Assembly: GCF_000376825.1 (NCBI RefSeq)
Contig: NZ_AQXW01000004.1
Location: forward strand, 2,542,001-2,606,000
Length of the DNA: 64,000 nt
Source: Demetria terragena DSM 11295
GTDB taxonomy: Bacteria > Actinomycetota > Actinomycetes > Actinomycetales > Dermatophilaceae
Reading direction: 5' to 3'
Below are positions 36,060 to 45,173 of the stretch, piece by piece. How positions within the stretch are numbered: position 1 is the first letter of the stretch; every line of letters begins with the position of its first letter. The notes beneath the pieces are model-generated. The model worked only from the letters and a program-made list of their open reading frames with translations. It was not told the DNA's origin and did not search any database. Made by a program: the position numbers and the translations under genes.

Positions 36060-37349
36060 TCACCAAAGGCTCATCGAATCGGCAAGCACACGACGTACGG
36101 CCGCCCTGTCGATGGGAAGAGGTGCTGTCGTCAGGAGCCGTTCCTGTTTCAGGGTGCCCTCGGTGAGTGCGTCAAGGTCGGTGTCAGTAAACCCCACTCC
36201 ACTGAGGCCGTTGGGGATTCCAATGTCCTGGAAAAGTCGGACGAGGATAGACGGCAACTGATTTGCGGGGTCGCTCGTGCGAGGTGCCTGCGCGTCTAGG
36301 AGTTGTGCCGCACGAAGGTGGCGTTCAGGTGCGGCAGCATACGTGAGGCGGAAAGCCGCTGGGGCCGTAAGGGATACGGCCATTCCGTGGGGAACCATAG
36401 CCTCGTCGCCAGGGTAACCTTCGGGGTGAAAACCCTTGACCTGACCCGCAATCGGGTACGCGTTGGCGTGCGGAAGGTGGACTCCGGCATTGCCGAAGCC
36501 CATGCCTGCAAAGGTTGCGGCCATGGCCATGTCACCGCGTGCGCTGCGGTCCGAGCCGTCGGCGACCGCCCTGCGGAAACTGCCCGCCATGAGCTGGAGA
36601 GCTTTTTCGCTCCACATGTCGGCGATCGGGTTTGAGCCGCAGTAGGGCACTCGTTCGTGTGCTTGTTTGTGCTCGTAGGACGTGTAGGGCCGAGCGGTGT
36701 AGCTCTCCAGCGCATGGCACAGGATGTCCATCCCGGCGCAGGCGGTCACCATCGCTGGTTGGGACATCGTCAGGTCTGGGTCGATGACAGCCATCGTCGG
36801 GCGTAGCCACGCGTGGCTGATCCCGCTTTTGACGTGCTGGTCAAGCACGTCCAGGACACAGATGGTGGTGCTTTCTGAACCGGTGCCCGTTGTCGTCGGG
36901 ACGGCGATGAGTGGCTTGAGTGGCACAGAGGGAGCCTTGCCGCCACCGACGGGGGCATTGACGTAGTCCAGGAGCGCTCCGTCGTTGGTCATCAGCAGAT
37001 TGATGGCCTTTGCGGTGTCGATGCTCGACCCGCCGCCCACCGCCACATAGGCGTCGAACGGTCCGTGTTCGCGGGCGAACGCGATCGCATCGTCCAGAGA
37101 GGCGTCAGTTGGCTCGACCCGGCTGCCGTCGAAAATGACTGTCTCAATGTCGAACTCGCGCATCTGGTCGGCAACCTGAGCCGGTCCACCCGAGGCCGCG
37201 ATGCCTGCGTCGGTGACGATCAGGGCGCGGCGGGCACCCGTGCGGCTGAGGTCGTACCCGATCTCCGCGCTGGCACCGGGTCCGAACTTCAACTGCGGCG
37301 TGCCATAGGTGTAGACCTGCTCGGGGTGCCTGGGTGTGGGGTGGCTCAT
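36060..37349 (-). CDS. Iron-containing alcohol dehydrogenase, hydroxyacid-oxoacid transhydrogenase type
   Basis: 429 residues, group III Fe-ADH. GGGSSIDTAKAINLL (nucleotide binding), PTTTGTGSEST, DILCHALESYTARPY and HGMAVSLTAPAAFRLT, with metal ligands spread across the CHALE, HANAYPIAGQ and PHG segments. Long central part (GVHLPHANAYPIAGQVKGFH is shortened here) matches ADHFE1-like transhydrogenases that couple 4-hydroxybutyrate oxidation to 2-oxoglutarate reduction. ATG at 37347-37349 is used: AGAGGA precedes it, while the longer frame runs into a 48-bp repeat copy. Substrate inferred from family. Confidence 0.88.
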   Translation of the reverse strand: MSHPTPRHPEQVYTYGTPQLKFGPGASAEIGYDLSRTGARRALIVTDAGIAASGGPAQVADQMREFDIETVIFDGSRVEPTDASLDDAIAFAREHGPFDAYVAVGGGSSIDTAKAINLLMTNDGALLDYVNAPVGGGKAPSVPLKPLIAVPTTTGTGSESTTICVLDVLDQHVKSGISHAWLRPTMAVIDPDLTMSQPAMVTACAGMDILCHALESYTARPYTSYEHKQAHERVPYCGSNPIADMWSEKALQLMAGSFRRAVADGSDRSARGDMAMAATFAGMGFGNAGVHLPHANAYPIAGQVKGFHPEGYPGDEAMVPHGMAVSLTAPAAFRLTYAAAPERHLRAAQLLDAQAPRTSDPANQLPSILVRLFQDIGIPNGLSGVGFTDTDLDALTEGTLKQERLLTTAPLPIDRAAVRRVLADSMSLW

Positions 37350-37372
37350 GGGTCGATCCTCTCGCATCGGGT

Positions 37373-37420
37373 GGTCTCGATACGGCAGATCACTGCGTTC
37401 CTGCCTACTCGACCAGCGTT
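37373..37420 (-). repeat. 48-bp palindromic element, copy 3 (inverted orientation)
   Basis: GGTCTCGATACGGCAGATC ... TACTCGACCAGCGTT is the reverse complement of copies 1 and 2, same 48-bp length. Read on the minus strand it is open: NAGRVGRNAVICRIET. A partial left-end copy (AACGCCGGTCGAGACC) follows at about 37431-37446. Confidence 0.9.
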
Positions 37421-37451
37421 GGTGGTCGGCCAACGCCGGTCGAGACCCCGC

Positions 37452-38240
37452 CTACTGAACCGGCGTAACGGTCGGGCGCTTTGCGGTCACCGTGTCGCCG
37501 GAGCTGCGTCCTTGGATGCGTCGCTGGACCCACGGAGCCAGGTGAGTACGTGCCCAGGCCGCGTGTTTTTGCGTGCTGGTCCAGCGGCCGAGTTGGGGTG
37601 CAGGTGGCAGGGGCGTCTGCCAGTCCTCATCTGGTGTGAGGCCGAGTGTCCAGGCGGCCTGAGCGGCGACCCGCTGATGGCCGATCGTCGACAGGTGAAT
37701 GCGGTCAGTGGCCCACATCGCCGGGTGGCGTAAGGCGCGCAAAGACCATTGGTCGATGACGAAACAGTCATGACGCTGCGCAATGCCCCACACGTTGGCG
37801 GTATGCGCCGCGAACCGGGACTGAAGTCGCCGGAACAAGGGAGCCCAACCGGGGTGTGCGGTTGTTGCCATGAGCACGTCGGCGCCAGTGGCACGAATGC
37901 GGGCTACGGCATCCTCGAGTTGCTGCGCGACGTGGTCCAGGTCGACTTTCGGCCGAAGACAATCGTTGGCGCCACCGACGATGCTGACGAGGTCAGGTGT
38001 CAGTACGAGCGCCTCGTCGACCTGACGACTGGTGATGTCGGCCACGAGTCTGCCGCGGATGGCCAGGTTGGCGTACCCGAACTCCACGCCGTCGGCGGCA
38101 TTGCGCGCCGCGAGGCTCGCTGCGAGCCGATCCGCCCAGCCGACAAAGGAATTCGGGTCGCCAGGGGAAGGGTCGCTCATGCCCTCGGTGAAGGAATCGC
38201 CGAGCGCGACGTACCGCCGCCAGTGTCGTTGTTCGCTCAT
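37452..38240 (-). CDS. SGNH/GDSL hydrolase
   Basis: 262 residues. Block I has the nucleophile in [12 protein letters not shown], block III has GGANDCLRP, and block V has [11 protein letters not shown] (Asp-x2-His). No clear signal peptide, so probably a cytosolic esterase/lipase; actinobacterial homologues are unassigned. ATG at 38238-38240 overlaps the ung stop. Substrate unknown. Confidence 0.9.
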   Translation of the reverse strand: MSEQRHWRRYVALGDSFTEGMSDPSPGDPNSFVGWADRLAASLAARNAADGVEFGYANLAIRGRLVADITSRQVDEALVLTPDLVSIVGGANDCLRPKVDLDHVAQQLEDAVARIRATGADVLMATTAHPGWAPLFRRLQSRFAAHTANVWGIAQRHDCFVIDQWSLRALRHPAMWATDRIHLSTIGHQRVAAQAAWTLGLTPDEDWQTPLPPAPQLGRWTSTQKHAAWARTHLAPWVQRRIQGRSSGDTVTAKRPTVTPVQ

Positions 38241-38914
38241 GTCAGGCTCCAATCGATTGGTGCCGAACCTTGTTCTTCGAGAAGCGCGTTGACCCGGCTA
38301 AATGGGCGCGACCCGAAGAACCCCGCTCGTGCAGAGAGTGGCGAGGGGTGCGAGCTTTCGACATAGGGAACCGCGCCCAAGTGCGGCGCAAGGCTGCGCG
38401 CGTCTCGGCCCCACAGGATCGCGACCAAGGGGCCTCCGCGGGCGACCAGTCCCTGAATTGCCGCGGCCGTAACGTGCTCCCATCCGTGCTGGCGGTGGCT
38501 CCCAGGAGAGCCAGCGCGAACGGTGAGGACTCGGTTCAGCAGAAGCACGCCCTGATCGACCCACGGGCTCAGGTCGCCTGAGTCGGGTTTCATCAGACCG
38601 AGGTCGGACTCCAGCTCGGCGTAGATGTTCTGCAGGCTGCGTGGCACCGGACGGACCTCGGGAGCGACCGAGAAGCACAATCCGACGGCGTGACCCGGTG
38701 TCGGGTAGGGATCCTGGCCGACGATGAGGACTCGTACGTCCGGTAGCGGCATCTGGAAGGCCCGTAATACGTGGTCGGCCGCGGGGAGATAGCCACGCCC
38801 CTCGGCGAGTTCGGTCCGCAGAAAATCTCCGGCCTCGGTCAGGTGTTCTCGGGCGGGGTCCAGCACCGGCACCCAACTGGCATGGACGAGCTCTTCAAGC
38901 GGTCGCGCGGGCAT
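38237..38914 (-). CDS. ung: Uracil-DNA glycosylase, family 1
   Basis: 225 residues. Removes uracil from DNA as the first step of base excision repair. The water-activating loop GQDPYP with catalytic Asp, GLCFSV (uracil-binding), LLLNRVLTV and the leucine-loop HPSPLSA are all intact. ATG at 38914. The stop overlaps the downstream SGNH hydrolase start by four bases, so the two are probably co-transcribed. Confidence 0.97.
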   Translation of the reverse strand: MPARPLEELVHASWVPVLDPAREHLTEAGDFLRTELAEGRGYLPAADHVLRAFQMPLPDVRVLIVGQDPYPTPGHAVGLCFSVAPEVRPVPRSLQNIYAELESDLGLMKPDSGDLSPWVDQGVLLLNRVLTVRAGSPGSHRQHGWEHVTAAAIQGLVARGGPLVAILWGRDARSLAPHLGAVPYVESSHPSPLSARAGFFGSRPFSRVNALLEEQGSAPIDWSLT

Positions 38915-38946
38915 ACCGCCAACCTATCGAGCCGGATCTAGACTCA

Positions 38947-40311
38947 ATGACTGTGCACCAGTTCACCGATGAAACCCAAGCCCTGGCCGCTGAGATCCTG
39001 CGCTACTCCGAGGAGCGCCTGCGGATGGACCCGGTGCCGTTGGACAGCCCCCTGACCCGCGCTGAGCTGGATGACGTGGCGGGCGCAGCGATTCAGTCTG
39101 AGGGCCGTGGCGGGCTCGCCGCGCTTGACCTTTTCGCGCAGAAGTTGGCCCCTGCGTGCCTGTCGATCGACCACCCGCGCTATCTCTCGTTCATTCCGTG
39201 CGCGCCCACGCGGGAGGCGGCCATGTTCGACCTGGTGGTCGGGGCGTCCTCGATCTATGCCGGATCGTGGCTGGAGGGCTCCGGCGCGGTCTACGCCGAA
39301 AACCAGGCACTGCGCTGGATTGCTGACCTCGCTGGGCTTCCAGCAGAGGCGGGCGGCTCGTTTGTCCAGGGCGGCACCATCGGCAATCTCTCCGCGCTCG
39401 TGGCTGCGCGCACCACCGCGCGCGAAGTCGCCGAGCGCGCGGGGACCGGGGCTCGGCCATACCGCATTGCCGCCACGGTCGGCTCGCACTCCTCGATCGC
39501 AACCGCCTGCCGGGTGATGGACGCTGACGAGGTGCAGGTGCCGGTCAACGACCGAATGCAGTTGACGGGGGAGCGGCTACGGGAGGTCCTCCTCGAAAAC
39601 GGCCCCGAGACCTTCTTCGCGGTGGTGGCGACCGCAGGCAGCACCAACTTCGGCATCATCGACGATCTGGAGTCGATAGCCGACGTGTGTGAAGAGTTTG
39701 GGATCTGGTTCCACGTCGACGGGGCGTACGGCGGCGCGGGCCTGGCCGCACCCAGCGTCCGGGAGAAATATGTGGGCGTGGAGCGAGCTGATTCCTTCAT
39801 CGTCGACCCGCACAAGTGGCTGTTTGCGCCGTTTGACTGTTGCGCGCTGCTCTATCGCGACCCCAACCTGGCGCGGGTCGCGCATACCCAGCACGCCACC
39901 TATCTCGACGTGCTCAATGACTCCCCGGAGTGGAATCCCACCGACTATTCGGTGGGCCTGACGCGGCGCGCGCGCGGATTGCCGTTCTGGTTCTCCTTGG
40001 TAGCCAACGGAACTGACGCGTATACCCAGGCCATCGAGCACACCCTCGATGTGACGCGGTTCGCGCAGGCAGAGGTCGAGCGCCGTGACTACGTCGAGGT
40101 CGTACGCGACGCTGACCTGAGCGTGTTGGTGTTTCGTCGCCTCGGGTGGAAGTCCGAGGACTACCACGCGTGGTCCGACCAGTTGCTCGCTGACCAAACC
40201 GGGTTCGTCGTGCCGACCTCCCACGACGGGGAGACCCTCGCGCGGTTTGCGATCGTCAACCCGCTGACCACCGAGGACGACATCCGGATCCTGCTCGATT
40301 CGATGGCCTAA
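38947..40311 (+). CDS. Group II PLP-dependent amino-acid decarboxylase
   Basis: 454 residues. VDGAYGG (PLP-binding Asp) and VDPHKWLFAPFDC with Schiff-base Lys at about residue 290 place it in the aromatic-L-amino-acid / L-2,4-diaminobutyrate decarboxylase group. QGGTIGNLSAL and ATAGSTNFGIIDDL are also typical. Substrate (aromatic, glutamate-like or diaminobutyrate) cannot be decided by eye. Divergent from ung across 32 bases. A perfect 62-bp palindrome follows 10 bases after its stop. Confidence 0.9.
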   Translation: MTVHQFTDETQALAAEILRYSEERLRMDPVPLDSPLTRAELDDVAGAAIQSEGRGGLAALDLFAQKLAPACLSIDHPRYLSFIPCAPTREAAMFDLVVGASSIYAGSWLEGSGAVYAENQALRWIADLAGLPAEAGGSFVQGGTIGNLSALVAARTTAREVAERAGTGARPYRIAATVGSHSSIATACRVMDADEVQVPVNDRMQLTGERLREVLLENGPETFFAVVATAGSTNFGIIDDLESIADVCEEFGIWFHVDGAYGGAGLAAPSVREKYVGVERADSFIVDPHKWLFAPFDCCALLYRDPNLARVAHTQHATYLDVLNDSPEWNPTDYSVGLTRRARGLPFWFSLVANGTDAYTQAIEHTLDVTRFAQAEVERRDYVEVVRDADLSVLVFRRLGWKSEDYHAWSDQLLADQTGFVVPTSHDGETLARFAIVNPLTTEDDIRILLDSMA

Positions 40312-40321
40312 CCCGTCGGAA

Positions 40322-40383
40322 CTAACTGCGTTAGGTGCCCTTGACTGGGAAATTTCCCAGTCAAGGGCACCTAACGCAGTTAG
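40322..40383. repeat. 62-bp perfect palindrome, copy 3
   Basis: Both 31-base arms are exact reverse complements. The centre is GGGAAATTTCCC and each end has a nested mini-hairpin (CTAACTGCGTTAG left, CTAACGCAGTTAG right). It is the best-preserved of three copies and could serve as a terminator for the PLP decarboxylase gene. Confidence 0.98.
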
Positions 40384-40540
40384 GGCGCGGGGCGCGGCCC
40401 CGAGGCGCGTCACATCAACCCCGTTCGTCACAGGTGTCACACGCGTCAACTCGCCACGCCGTTCGGAATGACACTGGTGTAGTTCCGGCATAGGATTGGG
40501 CCTGTACGCCAGCACCTCACGTCCCGGAGGGAACCACCGC

Positions 40541-40825
40541 ATGAGCGCCGCCGAGCAGGCCCAACAGCAGGTCACGTCGTTGAGTGACCGCGATCGGGAC
40601 ATCTTGGCGTTTGAACGTCAGTGGTGGAAGTTTGCTGGATCCAAGGAGCAAATGATCCGTGAGCGCTTCGACATGGGATCGACGCGCTACTACCAGGTTC
40701 TCAATGCGCTCATCGACACCCAAGTAGCGCTGGAGCACGACCCCATGCTGGTCAAGCGCCTGCGTCGGCTCCGTGCCTCGCGTATGAAGCAGCGCTCAGC
40801 GCGTCGCCTCGGTTTCGACACCTGA
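40541..40825 (+). CDS. DUF3263 domain protein
   Basis: 94 residues. LSDRDRDILAFERQWWKFAGSKEQMIRE matches the actinobacteria-specific DUF3263 family (shown as fragments: DILAFERQWW, GSKEQMIRE), followed by a helix-turn-helix-like GSTRYYQVLNALID and a basic C-terminus. Possibly a small nucleic-acid-binding regulator; unproven. ATG at 40541 follows GGAGGGAACC. Confidence 0.93.
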   Translation: MSAAEQAQQQVTSLSDRDRDILAFERQWWKFAGSKEQMIRERFDMGSTRYYQVLNALIDTQVALEHDPMLVKRLRRLRASRMKQRSARRLGFDT

Positions 40826-40881
40826 GGCGATTCCTGGCCGAAGGTCTTCCGTCTCGGCGCGCGCATGGAAGTATCGGGGGC

Positions 40882-42399
40882 GTGACTGGCACACCCAACG
40901 CGGACTCTTCGCGTACTGACCCACAGACCATTGCCTATCCCAGCGCGCATGGGCAGCCGCGCGCTCGACGCCTCACCGCGGATGATGCGCCGCATGTGAT
41001 CGTCCTCTTCGGCGCGACCGGCGACCTGGCACGGCGCAAGTTGCTCTCCGGCATGGCGCATTTGGCCTTGTCCGGACTGACGCCCGACATCCGGATCGTG
41101 GGGTCGAGTCTGGATGAGATGACCGACGAGGAGTTCCGCGCGTTCGCGCGAAAGTCCATCGAAGAAGTCGGCGTGCGCAAGTTGAGCGCGAAGGAGTGGG
41201 AGAAGTTCGAGCCGCTGCTGTCTTTCGTTCCGACGTCGGCTGGTCCTAAAGCCCTGGCTGACAAAGTCGCGGAAGAGCGTGCCGAACTCGGCGAGGGTTC
41301 CCGCATCCTGCACTACCTGAGTGTGCCGCCCAAGGCCGCGACCAAGGTGATCGAGACCCTGCGCGAAGCCGAACTCGTCGAAGACTCGCGGGTCGTGATG
41401 GAGAAGCCGTTCGGTGAAGATCTTGAGTCGGCGCTCGCGCTGAATGCCGAAGTGCACGAGACCTACCGCGAGGACCAGATCTTCCGGATCGACCACTTCC
41501 TGGGCAAGGAAGCGGCCCAGAACATCTTGGCCTTCCGCTTCGCCAACGGTCTATTCGAGCCGATCTGGAACCGCAACTTCATTGACCATATTCAGATCGA
41601 CATCCCCGAGTCGCTCGGACTCGATGCACGGGCGGCGTTCTACGAGCCGACGGGTGCCTACAAAGACATGGTCGTCACGCACCTGTTCCAGGTGATGGCG
41701 TTCGTCGCGATGGAACCCCCAACCGCACTCGAACCGCGGGCGATCTCGGAAGAGAAGAACAAGGTCTTCCGATCGCTGGAGCCGGTACGCCCCGCTGACG
41801 TCGTGCGCGGCCAGTACGTCGGCTACCGCGCTGAGGAAGGCGTACACCCCGAATCCGACACCGAGACCTTCATCGCGCTGCGGGCTTCCATCGACAACTG
41901 GCGGTGGGCAGGGGTGCCGTTCTACCTGCGGACCGGCAAGAAGATGGCCGAGGGCCAGCGGATCATCTCGATCGCCTTCAAGGAAGCGCCGAAGTCGATG
42001 TTCCCGGCCGGTTCAGGGATCGGGGCGCACGGGCCCGACCACCTCACCTTCGATCTTGCCGATGAGTCAAAGGTCTCGCTGTCCTACTACGGCAAGCGGC
42101 CCGGCCCCGGTATGCGTCTGGAAAAGCTCTCGATGCAGTTCTCCACGGAGGAGATGGCGCAGAAGGGCGACGTGCTGGAGGCATACGAGCGCCTCATCCT
42201 GGACGCCATGCACGGCGACCACACGTTGTTCACGACGGCCGAAGGCATCGAATCGCTCTGGGAGCGCTCGGAGCCGCTGCTGAACGACCCGCCGCCGGTG
42301 AAGTCCTACCCGCCGGGTACGTGGGGACCGAACTCCATCCACCAACTGATCGCGCCTAACGCGTGGCGGCTGCCCTTCGAGCGTCAGTGGCGCGCATAG
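40882..42399 (+). CDS. zwf: Glucose-6-phosphate 1-dehydrogenase
   Basis: 505 residues. Catalyses the first step of the oxidative pentose phosphate pathway. FGATGDLARRKLL (NADP binding), EKPFGED, RIDHFLGKEAAQNI with the catalytic His-Asp pair, and EPIWNRNFIDHIQI are all intact. GTG at 40882. It stands alone here, not in the usual tal-zwf-opcA cluster, so it may be a second copy (inference). A broken HMG-CoA lyase fragment begins 35 bases downstream. Confidence 0.93.
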   Translation: MTGTPNADSSRTDPQTIAYPSAHGQPRARRLTADDAPHVIVLFGATGDLARRKLLSGMAHLALSGLTPDIRIVGSSLDEMTDEEFRAFARKSIEEVGVRKLSAKEWEKFEPLLSFVPTSAGPKALADKVAEERAELGEGSRILHYLSVPPKAATKVIETLREAELVEDSRVVMEKPFGEDLESALALNAEVHETYREDQIFRIDHFLGKEAAQNILAFRFANGLFEPIWNRNFIDHIQIDIPESLGLDARAAFYEPTGAYKDMVVTHLFQVMAFVAMEPPTALEPRAISEEKNKVFRSLEPVRPADVVRGQYVGYRAEEGVHPESDTETFIALRASIDNWRWAGVPFYLRTGKKMAEGQRIISIAFKEAPKSMFPAGSGIGAHGPDHLTFDLADESKVSLSYYGKRPGPGMRLEKLSMQFSTEEMAQKGDVLEAYERLILDAMHGDHTLFTTAEGIESLWERSEPLLNDPPPVKSYPPGTWGPNSIHQLIAPNAWRLPFERQWRA

Positions 42400-42433
42400 G
42401 CGCGAATCAGTCGCGCGTATCGCGGTCGAAGGT

Positions 42434-42530
42434 TTATGCGCGTTGGTCGGCCGGGAAGCGGCCAGCGCGGTGGACTAGCCCGGCGAGAAGATAGACCAGA
42501 TCGCTCGGTAGCGATGTTGCCGGTCGCGTT
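42434..42530 (-). pseudogene. Decayed 3' fragment of an HMG-CoA lyase gene
   Basis: Minus-strand reading gives NATGNIATE, a one-base frameshift, DLVYLL, then AGLVHRAGRFPADQRA and a stop. The intact lyase at 57010-57903 has NATGNIATEDLVYLL and AGLVHRAGGFPAVTPA with about 30 residues between them that are missing here. DNA identity is obvious on both sides of the deletion (for example CCAGCGCGGTGGACTAGCCC is shared). It lies in the same orientation as the intact gene, 14.5 kb away. Confidence 0.9.
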
Positions 42531-42560
42531 GTCGTCAAGATCGTGCGCCGCAAACTGCGC

Positions 42561-43316
42561 CTACCGGCGTGCCACAACGTTGTCCATGCCGCCATCGACT
42601 GCGAGACACACTCCGTTGGTTGACCCCGCCTCGGGCGAAGCGAGGTACGTGGCGGCGGCGGCCACCTCGTCGGCGGTGACAAGACGTCCGTGAGGCTGAC
42701 GAGCATCGAGGGCGGCGCGTTCAGCCGCGGGGTCGTCGGCACGGTCTAGGAGTCGCCCGACCCAGGGTGTGTCTGCGGTCCCGGGCGCTACGGCGTTGAC
42801 TCGGATTCCATCGGCCAGATGGTCGCAGGCCATGGCGCGGGTGAGTGCGTGCACGGCACCCTTAGCGGCGGAATACGCCGCGCGCTGCGGGAGTCCTTGG
42901 GTGGCGGCGATCGAACCAATGTTGACGACGGCGGCGTGCTCGGAGCGGCGAAGGTGCGGAAGAGCGGCCCTGGTCACTCGGACGACCCCAAGGACGTTGA
43001 CGTCGTAAACGCGCAACCACTCGTCTGTGCTGTTATCGGCGATGGATCCCTGCGCCCCTATGCCAGCACTGTTGATCACGACATCGATGCCGCCGAATCG
43101 CTCCGCCGTGTGCGCGACCGCAGCGACCACCGAGTCGTCGTCGGCAACATTGCAACGAGTGCCTGCCAGACGTGCGCCCTCAGTCACCGGCACGGGGTTA
43201 ATGTCGAGAATAGCGACCGCGGCACCCTGATCATGTAGTCGGTCGGCGATGGCGGCGCCGAGGCCAGAAGCGCCGCCGGTCACGAGTGCGGTAAGCCCAT
43301 TGAATGGGGGATTCAC
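42561..43316 (-). CDS. SDR-family dehydrogenase, probable 2-keto-3-deoxy-L-fuconate dehydrogenase
   Basis: 251 residues, classical SDR. TGGASGLG, NIGSIAATQG (Ser) and YSAAKGAVHAL (Tyr-x3-Lys); DINP at the end of beta-2 favours NAD. Encoded 8 bases after the FAH hydrolase and beside a FadR-type regulator whose predicted operator also precedes the fuconate dehydratase gene. That context suggests oxidation of 2-keto-3-deoxy-L-fuconate to the 2,4-diketo acid. GTG at 43314-43316 follows AGGAG. The SDR family is certain; the substrate is inference. Confidence 0.82.
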   Translation of the reverse strand: MNPPFNGLTALVTGGASGLGAAIADRLHDQGAAVAILDINPVPVTEGARLAGTRCNVADDDSVVAAVAHTAERFGGIDVVINSAGIGAQGSIADNSTDEWLRVYDVNVLGVVRVTRAALPHLRRSEHAAVVNIGSIAATQGLPQRAAYSAAKGAVHALTRAMACDHLADGIRVNAVAPGTADTPWVGRLLDRADDPAAERAALDARQPHGRLVTADEVAAAATYLASPEAGSTNGVCLAVDGGMDNVVARR

Positions 43317-43324
43317 GGTTGCTC

Positions 43325-44188
43325 CTACAGTCCGTCGCGGGTTGTGGTGCCGGAGGTGAGGCGGTGCCTGGCTCGGCCCAGCCCCTCGATCTCGACCTCG
43401 CAGACATCGCCAGCTGTGAGGTAGGGGAACCGTCCTGAGAGTGCGACTCCCTCGGGTGTGCCGGTCAGGACCAGGTCGCCAGGTTCCAGGACGAGATATT
43501 GGCTCAGGTGGTGGATGATAGTGCCAACATCGAAGATCATGTCGGCGGTGGAGGAGTCCTGCCGCGGTTCGCCATTGATCCAACTCCGCAATCTAAGATC
43601 GGATGATTCGATCTCATCGGCGGTCGCCAACCATGGGCCGACCGGGCTGAAGCCAGCGCAGCACTTGCCCTTACTCCACTGTCCACCAGAGTCCTTAAGT
43701 TGGAAGTCGCGCTCAGAAAGGTCGTTCGCCGTGACATACCCGGCCACGTGCTGCATCGCTTGCTCTGGTGAGTCGAGGTAGGCGGCTCGCCGACCGATCA
43801 CTACGCCCAACTCGACTTCCCAGTCGGTTTTTGTGCTGCCGCGCGGGATCTCGACATCGTCGTTAGGACCTACGACTGTGTTTGGCAATTTTAGAAATAT
43901 GGGCGGGAGCTCTGGTGGGGCTGAGTTAGATTCGGCAGCATGTGCGGCGTAGTTCATGCCGATGCAGATCACAGCGCTTGGCCGCGCGAACGGCGCGCCC
44001 ACCCGGAGGTTGGCGATGTCGGCTAGTTCCGGAAGGCCAGCAACTGCCCGCTCTAAGCGGGACCTGCCGTCCCCGGCAAAGAAGGCTGAGTCGAAGTCCT
44101 CGGTGACCGAGCGGGCGTCGCGCCAGACCCCCTCGTGTTCAACGGCGGGCACCTCGCCCCCAGCAGGCCCAAAGCGTGCGAGTCTCAC
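43325..44188 (-). CDS. Fumarylacetoacetate hydrolase-family protein, probable 2,4-diketo-3-deoxy-L-fuconate hydrolase
   Basis: 287 residues. The FAH core has AVICIGMNYAAHAAES, FLKLPNTVVGPND, DWEVELGVVIG (metal-binding Glu) and GDLVLTGTPEGVAL. Members of this group cleave 2,4-diketo-3-deoxy-L-fuconate or -rhamnonate to pyruvate and L-lactate. GTG at 44188 is preceded by GAGGAGG. First gene of a two-gene leftward operon with the SDR, under the operator at 44222-44238. Precise substrate is inferred from the fucose-type partners at 53.7-56.8 kb. Confidence 0.85.
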   Translation of the reverse strand: MRLARFGPAGGEVPAVEHEGVWRDARSVTEDFDSAFFAGDGRSRLERAVAGLPELADIANLRVGAPFARPSAVICIGMNYAAHAAESNSAPPELPPIFLKLPNTVVGPNDDVEIPRGSTKTDWEVELGVVIGRRAAYLDSPEQAMQHVAGYVTANDLSERDFQLKDSGGQWSKGKCCAGFSPVGPWLATADEIESSDLRLRSWINGEPRQDSSTADMIFDVGTIIHHLSQYLVLEPGDLVLTGTPEGVALSGRFPYLTAGDVCEVEIEGLGRARHRLTSGTTTRDGL

Positions 44189-44221
44189 GATTTCCTCCTC
44201 TGATAGTTCCTGCGCACATCC

Positions 44222-44238
44222 TAAACATCCGATGTTTA
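44222..44238. promoter_or_regulatory. Predicted FadR-type GntR operator, site 1
   Basis: TAAACATCCGATGTTTA: perfect 8-bp arms around one central base, in the divergent promoter between the FAH gene and the GntR gene. A 15-bp core is repeated exactly at 53679-53693. Confidence 0.82.
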
Positions 44239-44391
44239 AGGTGCAACCAAGCGCGTTGCGGCTGGGCTCAACCCGGGACGACTACGCACCTGCGGCCGAC
44301 CCTGAGCCGCCAACGCCAGGTTTGCTGGATAGCGTGATGACAGACGCGAATGAATGCCTGGCGAGCGCCTGCGCGCCATAACGGAGGAGTG

Positions 44392-45105
44392 GTGAACGTG
44401 GCGGTCACGGACGAGGCCATCAGTGGGATCAAGGACATGATCGCAAGCGGGCAGTTGCGCCCTGGCGGCAAGTTGCCACGCGAGGCGGATCTCGCCGAGC
44501 GATTAGGTCTGTCACGCAACAGCCTGCGCGAAGCAGTGCGCGCGCTCTCCCTGATCCACGTGCTCGACGTGCGCCAAGGCGACGGGACATATGTGACGAG
44601 CCTTGAGCCATCACTTCTGATGAGTGGGATGCAGTTCGTCGTCGACCTCCACCAGGATGACACCGTGCTGCAGTTCTTCGAGGTGAGGAGTCTGCTCGAA
44701 CCATCGGCGACGGCGCTCGCCGCGGAGCGGATGAGCGATGAAGCGATATCTGAGTTGCGCGATGTTCTTGACTCGATCCCAGCGAATCCGGGTGTCGAGC
44801 AGTTGGTGTCGGCCGATTTGGTCTTCCACCGGCGCATCGCCGAGGGAGCCGAAAATGTTGTGTTGCATTCGATGCTGGAGGGCCTCACCGGCCCGATGCA
44901 GCGGGCGAGGGTCTGGCGGGGGCTGACCGAGACGGGAGCGGTGGCCCGCACGATCGCTGAGCATAGAGCGATCTTGGATGCGATTGCCGATCGTCGGCCG
45001 GAAGCGGCACGAGCCTGGGCCACGGTGCATATCGCGGGCGTCGAGGGGTGGCTGCTCTCCAACTTGCGGGACGGCGCAGACAGCGTCATCGACCCACTGG
45101 AGTGA
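44392..45105 (+). CDS. FadR-type GntR regulator, probable L-fucose pathway regulator
   Basis: 237 residues. Winged HTH at about 5-70 (GKLPREADLAERLGLSRNSLREAVRAL), then an all-helical FCD domain with HRRIAEGAEN and EHRAILDAI. GTG at 44392 follows CGGAGGAG. It is divergent from the FAH/SDR operon. The near-palindrome TAAACATCCGATGTTTA in the shared promoter, and its second copy before the fuconate dehydratase gene, suggest it regulates both halves of the pathway and itself. The inducer may be fuconate or a keto-deoxy intermediate (inference). Confidence 0.87.
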   Translation: MNVAVTDEAISGIKDMIASGQLRPGGKLPREADLAERLGLSRNSLREAVRALSLIHVLDVRQGDGTYVTSLEPSLLMSGMQFVVDLHQDDTVLQFFEVRSLLEPSATALAAERMSDEAISELRDVLDSIPANPGVEQLVSADLVFHRRIAEGAENVVLHSMLEGLTGPMQRARVWRGLTETGAVARTIAEHRAILDAIADRRPEAARAWATVHIAGVEGWLLSNLRDGADSVIDPLE

Positions 45106-45173
45106 GTTTGCTGCCGACTAGGGACAGACGATTCGGGCATCTACAGTTCTATGTCTGTGAGATTGCGGGCCAC

